Positions 1-6,500 of a stretch of 7,406 nt of DNA are shown here, piece after piece. The notes beneath the pieces were generated by a model. That model did no database searches. It saw nothing but the letters and a program-made list of their open reading frames with translations, and had not been told where the DNA came from. The stretch lies in the NCBI GenBank assembly GCA_003176035.1, contig PSRL01000094.1, positions 1-7,406 of the forward strand, read 5' to 3'. The DNA comes from Verrucomicrobiota bacterium. Lineage in GTDB: Bacteria > Verrucomicrobiota > Verrucomicrobiia > Chthoniobacterales > Xiphinematobacteraceae. The first letter of the stretch is position 1, and every line of letters begins with the position of its first letter. The translations under genes and the position numbers were made by a program.

Positions 1-1
1 C

Positions 2-427
2 ACAGCAGTGGAGTTTTCTGCGCGAGCTGGTTTACCCCCAACTCAAACGTGCATTGGTTGCCATGGAGAAGGGCAGATCCTTTCTCAGAGCCCCCGGCTA
101 GCGCCCATGCGCGAGAGCTGGAAGTCAGGTTTGCCGATCCCTTGGGTCAATGTACATCGATTGCCAGATTATGTGTATTTTAATCACGCGGCCCACGTGA
201 ATCGCGGAGTGGACTGCCTGAGTTGTCATGGTAATGTGGCTGGCATGGGAGTTGTTCGTGAGGTCCAGCCATTGACGATGGCTTGGTGTCTGCAATGTCA
301 CCGTCAGCCGGAAAAATTCCTCCGCCCCTCTACCGATGCGGCATTGAATTGCCCCTTTTCGATCGCGGCGCCCGCATCAGTTTCGGGCGTATCGCCACCG
401 GTCTCTTGCGGGGGATGTCATCGATGA
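2..427 (+). CDS. actA: ActA, multihaem cytochrome c subunit of Alternative Complex III (5' truncated)
   Basis: Periplasmic c-type cytochrome of Alternative Complex III, which takes electrons from the ActB iron-sulfur clusters and passes them to a soluble carrier or oxidase. The frame is open to the left edge (the GTG at 8 is internal), so the signal/anchor and N-terminal part are outside the window. Four CXXCH haem-binding motifs are visible: CIGCH (50-64), CLSCH (215-229), CLQCH (287-301) and CGGCH (407-421). ActA is normally pentahaem, so the first motif should lie just upstream. Family-typical segments are PPTQTC before the first visible haem, PMRESWKSGLPIPWVNVHRL, and YFNHAAHVNRGVDC, whose histidines are probable distal haem ligands. 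The last haem motif sits two codons before the stop. The stop overlaps the actB start (ATGA), so the two genes are translationally coupled. The identification rests on motif order and on actB next door; the C-terminal part between haems four and five is less conserved. Confidence 0.93.
   Translation, partial: TAVEFSARAGLPPTQTCIGCHGEGQILSQSPRLAPMRESWKSGLPIPWVNVHRLPDYVYFNHAAHVNRGVDCLSCHGNVAGMGVVREVQPLTMAWCLQCHRQPEKFLRPSTDAALNCPFSIAAPASVSGVSPPVSCGGCHR
410..415 (+). promoter_or_regulatory. Ribosome binding site that decides the actB start
   Basis: GGGGGA lies inside the last actA codons, eight bases before the ATG at 424. The reading frame is open much further upstream (ATG at 283 and at 415), but those starts would overlap the actA haem-coding region. 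The ATG at 415 overlaps this purine run itself. The 424 start gives an ATGA stop/start overlap and a normal ActB N-terminus. Confidence 0.55.
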
Positions 428-3384
428 AGACGCCGTGGCGCAGTTTAGATGAGTGTCATTTGGAAGGCAGGGTTTCTCCTAGCGACGAATTTCCGGCCGG
501 TTTTGAAAACAATCTGGAGCGCCGCCAATTTGTCAGGCTTTTAGGTGCTAGTGCGGCGATGCTCGCTTTGGGGAGTTGTCGGAGGCCGGTAGCCCATCTT
601 GTCCCATTCAGCCATGCGGTGGAATGGTCGCTGCCTGGAAAATTTCTCTATTATGCCACCAGTATGCCTTCGGCAGCCGGGGCAAATCCTCTGCTGGTTG
701 CGACAGTGGATGGGCGACCTATTAAAGTGGAGAGCAATCCATTGCACCCCGCGACGGGGCGCGGGTCGAGTGCCTTTGCTCAAGCTTCCGTTGCTGAATT
801 GTACCACCCGGCGCGTATTCGCTCCATAAGTTGTGGGGGAAAAGCTGCCAGCGCAGAGGACTTTCGAGATTTTCTCAGTCGCGTGCGATCGAAGTATCAA
901 AAAACAGGTGAAGGGCTTGCCGTTTTGGTTTCCGGTGAAATTTCGCCCACTCAAGAGCGCCTTCGCCAACAGTTAGCAGCAGATTTTCCTGGGATGCTCT
1001 GGGCAGTCTACGAACCCATTGAGCATGAATGGGCAGCCGGTTTGGCCTTACAAGAGGGTGAAGCTCTCCTTCCGCGGTTTGAGCGAGCGGACATCGTTGT
1101 CAGCTTGGATTCCGATTTTCTAAATCCGGCGGAAGTTCCGATCGGAGTTTCTCGGGGTTTTTATTCGCGCAGAAATCCGGATCAGCGAACCGCGCCAATG
1201 AATCGTCTCTATGTTGCGGAAAGCTATCTTTCGCTCACAGGTGGAATGGCGGATCACCGTTTGCGTGTCAAGGCGTCCGAAATTGGTGGAGTTTTGTTGG
1301 CACTAGCGCAAGCAGTGGCTGCACAAGTGCCCAACAGTATGTTATCGTCGGCGTTGAGAGCATGTCCGCCGCTGCCGGGATCACCGGATCCACGCTGGAT
1401 CGCGGCATGCGTCCAGGATTTAATTTCGAATGAAGGACGCACGGTAGTGTGGGTTGGGGCTTCCCAGCCTCCACATGTCCAGGCCCTTGCCTTGGTGTTG
1501 AATCGAGCGCTGGGAAATTTGAATTCCACAATTGAGATAGTCGACAGGAAGGCGAAAAAAGCGGCCGATATTTCCAGCCTTGCCACCGCAATGCACCGGC
1601 GTGAGGTACGGCACCTTTTTCTACTTGGAGGAAATCCCGCATATGATGCACCCGCCGAGTTAAACTTTTCCTCTTTATTGGCTCAAGTGCCCGAGACTTG
1701 TCACCTCAGCCTATTTTTTAACGAAACGTCGCGCCTCTCGCGCTGGCAGGTGCCGGCCGCTCATTTTTTGGAAAGTTGGGGCGACACTTGTGCTTTCGAT
1801 GGCACTCTCTCCGCTATTCAGCCCATGATCCTGCCGCTTTGGAATGGATGGTCCGGCCTTCGAGTTCTTTCCGCTCTCGCTGGCGAGGATTCCACTGATA
1901 GTCCCATTGCAGTCCGCAAAACTTTTTTGGAACAGAACAACGAAGAAGAATGGAGAGAATTTCTCCGTGTCGGATTTTTAAAAAATTCCGCATGGTCGGT
2001 CATTTCCGGAGAGGTGAATTCGTCCTCAGTAATGAGGATACTTCGAGAAGCTCGGCCCCCTAGGTCTTCGGATACCGAGCTGGTCTTCTTACGCAGTTCG
2101 AACGTCAATGATGGCCGTTTCGCCGAAAATGCCTGGCTTCAGGAGATGCCCGACTTTATAACAAAGATAGTTTGGGACAATGCAGCTCTACTTTCACCCA
2201 CTACTGCAGCTCGCCTGGGAGTGCAGGATGGCGATATCTTGGAAATCAGCTCCAATTCCGCTTCTTCTCGGAGTGCGTTTGTGCGGGCTGCGGCTCTTCT
2301 AGCGCCTTCCCATGCGGAAGATTCCATTGCCATCGCGCTTGGCTATGGACGCCAAGTGCCGGATATTTCCATTGCTGCTTCCGAAAATGCTCAAAGGTTT
2401 TTAGTTGGTTTCAATGCTTATCCGCTGCGGCAATCAGATTCTATACGCTTCCATTGCGGGGTTCGGGTTTTTCGCAGAGGAGAAAAACATCGTTTTGCCC
2501 AAACACAGGAAAACCACACCATCTACGAGGAAAATTTAGTTCGTCAGGCAAATTTAAACGATTACCAGCACGCCTTGCCAAATAGTCCCCCACAGACTTT
2601 TCCGAAGGGCCCTTCCCCACAATGGGCGATGGCGGTAGACCTGAGTACATGCATTGGTTGCAATGCGTGTCTTGTGGCTTGCCAAGCTGAAAATAATGTT
2701 CCTGTCGTTGGCAAGGAAGAAGTGCGGAGAGGCAGGGATATGGCATGGATTCGAATCGATCGCTATTTTGTCGGCGATCCCACAACAGCTGAAGTCCTAC
2801 CACAAATGATTGCCTGTCAACACTGCGAGAACGCTCCTTGTGAGCCGGTGTGCCCGGTGAATGCGACCGTGCACAATGAGGAAGGGCTAAATTTGATGGT
2901 TTATAACCGCTGTATCGGCACCCGCTATTGCTCAAACAATTGTCCTTGGAAGGTTCGACGGTTTAATTTTTTTGATTATAATGAACGTCCTTTAAATCAG
3001 GCGGACCCTTCATCCCCGAAGGGCATGGCTGAGAGCATGAAGCTTTCTAAAAACCCGAATGTGACTGTTCGTATGCGGGGGGTGATGGAGAAATGCACCT
3101 TTTGTATCCAACGTATCGAGGAAGCAAAAATTTCAAGGCTTGTGCGAGCGGGCCCTTCAGATCCCGAAAAATTGCCTCTCCCCTCGTTTCAAACCGCATG
3201 CCAACAGGCCTGCCCGGCGGAAGCTATTGTCTTTGGAAATGAAGCTGATGAAAATAGTTGGGTTGCCCGATTACGGTTGAGTCCGCGAGGTTACACACTA
3301 TTGGATACTTTGAATACGCGGCCACGGGTCACTTATCTCACTCGCATCCGAAATCCACACAATGAGCTTCCCCCTTGTATTTGA
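424..3384 (+). CDS. actB: ActB, molybdopterin-oxidoreductase-like / iron-sulfur subunit of Alternative Complex III
   Basis: A 986-residue periplasmic subunit that carries electrons from the quinol site (ActC) to the ActA haems. The N-terminus matches the family (TPWRSLDE), then a twin-arginine signal E32-RRQF with LGASAAMLAL and a lipobox-like LGSC ending at C52, so it may be lipid-anchored. Residues about 70-700 form the MopB-like domain: Y77ATSM, G97RPIKVESNPLHP, E450SWGD, a C-terminal MPT-binding-like fold starting near W584, and G640YGR. It has no N-terminal CX2CX3C cluster motif, as expected for the cofactor-free ActB1 domain. The ferredoxin part has cysteines 743/746/749/753, 798/801/806/810, 830/836/840, 891/894 and 926/930. 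That is 15 ligands, fitting three [4Fe-4S] clusters and one [3Fe-4S]. T833 in CIGTRYC replaces the missing sixteenth cysteine, which is usual for ActB. The length and the ending (TRPRVTYLTRIRNP) are full-length. It overlaps actA by four bases and is followed by a terminator instead of actC. Confidence 0.96.
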   Translation: MKTPWRSLDECHLEGRVSPSDEFPAGFENNLERRQFVRLLGASAAMLALGSCRRPVAHLVPFSHAVEWSLPGKFLYYATSMPSAAGANPLLVATVDGRPIKVESNPLHPATGRGSSAFAQASVAELYHPARIRSISCGGKAASAEDFRDFLSRVRSKYQKTGEGLAVLVSGEISPTQERLRQQLAADFPGMLWAVYEPIEHEWAAGLALQEGEALLPRFERADIVVSLDSDFLNPAEVPIGVSRGFYSRRNPDQRTAPMNRLYVAESYLSLTGGMADHRLRVKASEIGGVLLALAQAVAAQVPNSMLSSALRACPPLPGSPDPRWIAACVQDLISNEGRTVVWVGASQPPHVQALALVLNRALGNLNSTIEIVDRKAKKAADISSLATAMHRREVRHLFLLGGNPAYDAPAELNFSSLLAQVPETCHLSLFFNETSRLSRWQVPAAHFLESWGDTCAFDGTLSAIQPMILPLWNGWSGLRVLSALAGEDSTDSPIAVRKTFLEQNNEEEWREFLRVGFLKNSAWSVISGEVNSSSVMRILREARPPRSSDTELVFLRSSNVNDGRFAENAWLQEMPDFITKIVWDNAALLSPTTAARLGVQDGDILEISSNSASSRSAFVRAAALLAPSHAEDSIAIALGYGRQVPDISIAASENAQRFLVGFNAYPLRQSDSIRFHCGVRVFRRGEKHRFAQTQENHTIYEENLVRQANLNDYQHALPNSPPQTFPKGPSPQWAMAVDLSTCIGCNACLVACQAENNVPVVGKEEVRRGRDMAWIRIDRYFVGDPTTAEVLPQMIACQHCENAPCEPVCPVNATVHNEEGLNLMVYNRCIGTRYCSNNCPWKVRRFNFFDYNERPLNQADPSSPKGMAESMKLSKNPNVTVRMRGVMEKCTFCIQRIEEAKISRLVRAGPSDPEKLPLPSFQTACQQACPAEAIVFGNEADENSWVARLRLSPRGYTLLDTLNTRPRVTYLTRIRNPHNELPPCI

Positions 3385-3392
3385 AGTAGTTC

Positions 3393-3425
3393 GCCTGTTC
3401 TTACAGAGAACAGGCTTCATTTTGT
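3393..3425 (+). terminator. Intrinsic terminator after actB
   Basis: A perfect 9-base-pair stem (GCCTGTTCT at 3393-3401 with AGAACAGGC at 3407-3415) encloses a 5-base loop. It is followed by a T-rich but interrupted tail (TTCATTTTGTGTCATTTT). The stem begins eight bases after the actB stop. The position and the stem strength support a transcription end; the imperfect T run lowers certainty about efficiency. Confidence 0.72.
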
Positions 3426-3431
3426 GTCATT

Positions 3432-3451
3432 TTATAGGGGTTTCGCTATAA
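3432..3451 (+). repeat. Small hairpin, copy 1 of a paired intergenic repeat
   Basis: TTATAG (3432-3437) pairs perfectly with CTATAA (3446-3451) around the 8-base loop GGGTTTCG. It is followed by AAGAAGC and then a further 5-base-pair hairpin (AAGCG/CGCTT, 3453-3466, loop GGAT). The arms, loop length and following bases resemble the hairpin at 3477-3498. The function is unknown: it could be a degenerate intergenic repeat, an RNA element, or extra terminator structure. Confidence 0.5.
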
Positions 3452-3476
3452 GAAGCGGGATCGCTTTAGTGGCTTT

Positions 3477-3498
3477 CTTGTAGAGGGCTCGCTACAAG
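3477..3498 (+). repeat. Small hairpin, copy 2 of a paired intergenic repeat
   Basis: CTTGTAG (3477-3483) pairs perfectly with CTACAAG (3492-3498) around the 8-base loop AGGGCTCG. Relative to copy 1, the third pair of the common six has changed from A-T to G-C on both arms (G3480/C3495). The loop is the same length and the sequence after the stem is alike (AAGGAGC against AAGAAGC). The copies start 45-46 bases apart in the same orientation. Confidence 0.5.
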
Positions 3499-3547
3499 GA
3501 GCAAGCTGAGAATATGGGTAAATACTACCTTAACTAACTACGTATTG

Positions 3548-3571
3548 CTTATGATTATATATAATCATAAG
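3548..3571. promoter_or_regulatory. Perfect 24-base palindrome, candidate operator
   Basis: The half-site CTTATGATTATA (3548-3559) is followed directly by its exact reverse complement (3560-3571), with no mismatch and no spacer. It ends nine bases before the ATG of the large reading frame. Such symmetry is typical of a binding site for a dimeric repressor or activator and would cover the likely promoter. No regulator gene is visible in the window, so the ligand is unknown. A chance AT-rich palindrome of this length is unlikely but not impossible. Confidence 0.45.
3560..3565 (+). promoter_or_regulatory. Possible -10 box (TATAAT) for the large downstream gene
   Basis: An exact TATAAT lies in the right half of the palindrome. 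Its mirror image gives a minus-strand TATAAT at 3554-3559. No good -35 box is found at 16-18 bases upstream; the nearest TTGACA-like hexamer is TTAACT at 3530-3535, which is too far. If used, the transcript would start near 3572 and have a leader of only about nine bases, which fits the lack of a clear Shine-Dalgarno sequence. Confidence 0.3.
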
Positions 3572-3580
3572 TTATGAATA

Positions 3581-6500
3581 ATGGTGCACGCAAGTAAGCT
3601 CAGCAATGGTACTCATAATAATAGCTGGAAAGGAAATCGGGCGAAAAAATCCCAGGAATCCGAGGCGTTTCGTCAGTATAAACAAGAAGAAGCACGCTTG
3701 TTAGAGAGCCAGTTACATGGAAGGCTGAACCCTGACGAGAGAGAACAGCCCTGGAAAGGCGCAGTGGTGCAAGGCTATCCCCGCGTCCCTAAGAGCATGG
3801 ACCCGTTTCTGGACAGAGGACTGGATACGAAGGGACACCCGTTTCCCGAAAGAGGACCGGCGCAGATATTCAAAGAGGGAATCATTTCTCCTTATCGTGC
3901 GTTTAAACGGATCTTTTTTTCTAAGGAAGGACTCAAGGTGGCGGCCTATGGCCTTGTCAGCGCACTTCAAATGAAGTACGATTTAAGATTGACTCAACGG
4001 GGAATGGTGAGTTGGGAAGAGATGGGTCCTTTAAGTCCTGAGGCTTACCGTAACCATGTAAAAATTCCTACCGCGGAAACGAAAGGACAGCCGGATTCTC
4101 ATGCGGGATCTCAGTTGCCTGTCCAGCCAAAGCAAGAAAAATCCTTTGAGAGCCAATCGACTTTTCTATTGCCCGGCGCCTCAGCGGATCCGAGGAGGGA
4201 GCCAATGGATTATGTGGACGAGGACGAGCTGGAGCTGAGGCAAATGCACGAGGACCGAATAAAACAACAGGATGCAATTGCTGCGCTAGCAAGTGGCCAG
4301 ATACCACAAACCAACACAACCACTTTAGCGGAGACAGTGACGCCGCGTGTTGCAAACGGCGATCCAGAAACGCAACCTCCAATTGCAAGTGGAAATAATG
4401 GGGCAATGCCGCCTTTACACGACAGCGCCGTTCACAATTCATCCCTGTCTTTATCTGCCCAGGATAATGTCCATACAAATGCAGACAAATTAATCGAGAG
4501 GATTTGGAATCAAACTATAACGCGCGACTATGTTCTCGCCGGGGGAGGACATGGTCACCATCGGACAAGACACACTGACAAAAAATTGCATTTGCTCGAT
4601 AGAGAAATAGGCCGCGATATCAATAGATTGGTAAGGCAAGTATGTCACGACTATCTGGAAGAGCAACGGCGGCAAGGAGTCTTGCCGGAAAGATGTGAGG
4701 GTGCGGTGGCAAAACGGCTTGTGAGAGAAAGGATCCGTCAAAGACTGATAGAAAAAAACCCTCTGATAAAAAAACTTTCGGAAGCGGAACAAAATTTGAA
4801 AGTTTCTCAATGGCTTGCCACAGCTGCATATGATCCTGACCTCAATAGGCCGCGAAAAGGAGTTAAAAAGTCGCTTCAGCCAAAGAACGAACCGTTGCTG
4901 CTCGATGCAGGACGAGATGCGAGATCTGCGGCTCATATTTCCAATGGGGTTAAACCAGCAATAACGACTCCTTCGGCCGTAGAAAATCACATTAATAGTA
5001 CGGTTTTAGAAAGCGAGTCCTTACAAACAAATAACAATACGGTATTGCAATCGGATAAACAATTTGAGTGGACTTTGCCTCCTCAACACAATGAGACTGA
5101 AAGGTCCGTTTTGGATCAAAAACTTTCGCATTATAAGAATTTAACGCGAAACATGCAGGGTATACCGGAAGAACAACATTCGTCGCGCCTTTTTGGCGTG
5201 ATGCGCCTGATGCGTCAGGCGATCGACCAGTGGGAGCAGGGCTCTTGGGAAAACATCGACTCGCCTTTGGAGGCAATCAACAAAATCTTAGAAAACTGGA
5301 TGATCCATTTAAAGATGGATTATCGCCAAAATTTAGGATCGGCTGAAAAACTGGTTGCAGAATGCGATGAGGTTTGTGTTGGAGAGTTAGCAAGAAATGA
5401 TATTGCGCGGTATCTCACTAAACAAGACGTCAGTTTTGCGAATTTACCCCAAGAGGAAAAAGATGCGTCGATTTCTCAATTTCTCGTAGATTTAGCTTAC
5501 GCGTCGCCTCGAGAAAATATCATTGCAAAATATCAAGAACAGCTCCAAAACGGAACTGTTGGGGAAGCACAAGAACTCATCCAACAAGTGGGCAGCGAGC
5601 AATGGCGGCTTGGAGGTAATTTCCAAAACCCCGACCATCAGGCCGTTTTTAGAGATTCTTTTTTTGAGGTACATGCTCCGTTCTTAACCGGCGTTGAGAA
5701 TGCCGGGAGTCTCTATGGCAGTGACGATCATATTAACGAAGTAGTTGGGCAGCAATTAGCGGCTGCAGGGAACATTTCGCTCGCTGATAATGAGACGCTC
5801 AACTTTTACGAACAGTTGGAGCTAAAACTGGCTCAGATGGAGCCTGGACCTCAAAAGGACGAAATCCTTACCAAGATGGTCTGGATGCGCGCTCTCATTA
5901 ACGGAAAGATCAATGGGCGAGATGAAGAAATTGCAAGGAATTTAATAGCCAGCGATCCTGAGACTCAACTCGCCTTTATCAACAGACTGATCGAAGAGGA
6001 TACAAGTCTCTCGCCTCGGATGAAAAAATTGGAGGAATTTACCCAAAATCGAATGGCCCTTTTATCTCAAATTGAACCGATTCCGGAGTTCAGAGACCAT
6101 ATAGACGTGCTCGTAAAGCAGGAGGGGATACAGGGGCAACGATTGATTGAATGCGGCGAGAGACGGGCCCCCGCATCTCACCTTGGAGCGATCAACTGGC
6201 GTACCGTCTCAGGAAATGTCACGGAAGTTATAACACAGGAATTTCAAAAAGACCCCCTTAAAAATGTACCCCTTCCATATCCGAATGATGACAGAACCCG
6301 CTACTGTAAAGTAGGTCAAAAATTGCTGTTTCAAAATGAAGTGTGGAAGGAGTACGCAAAAGAAATACGCAAAATTACAGCGAACAATGTCAGGAAATAT
6401 GAACAAGTTTTGGAAAGCGCGGCGAAATTCCTTGTTGGAGATGACTATGCCCCCACCGCTGTTTGGGAGTTACACGCACATGTCAACCACCAGAGTGATA

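Noticed and set aside
283..423. An N-terminal extension of ActB starting at ATG 283.
   Set aside because: It overlaps the actA haem-coding region in another frame and translates to sequence without ActB character. ATG 424 has a stop/start overlap and a ribosome binding site.
830..840. Nothing indicates that ActB is defective at T833 (amino-acid numbering within ActB; nucleotides about 2920-2922), although the cysteine expected in a [4Fe-4S] motif is missing.
   Set aside because: The CIGTRYC form is usual in ActB and fits its [3Fe-4S] cluster, so it is not a lesion. The coordinates given here are residue numbers.
541..2935. Antisense and out-of-frame open stretches within actB.
   Set aside because: The actB frame is clearly coding and full length; these have no family features.
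3574..3597. A seven-codon upstream reading frame (MNNGARK) overlapping the start of the large gene.
   Set aside because: It is too short to support as a gene, has no ribosome binding site, and its ATG arises partly from the AT-rich flank of the palindrome.
5204..5221. A perfect 7-base-pair hairpin (CGCCTGA/TCAGGCG, loop TGCG) inside the large gene.
   Set aside because: It falls in a codon run for MRLMRQA and has no T tail, so codon coincidence explains it without an internal terminator.
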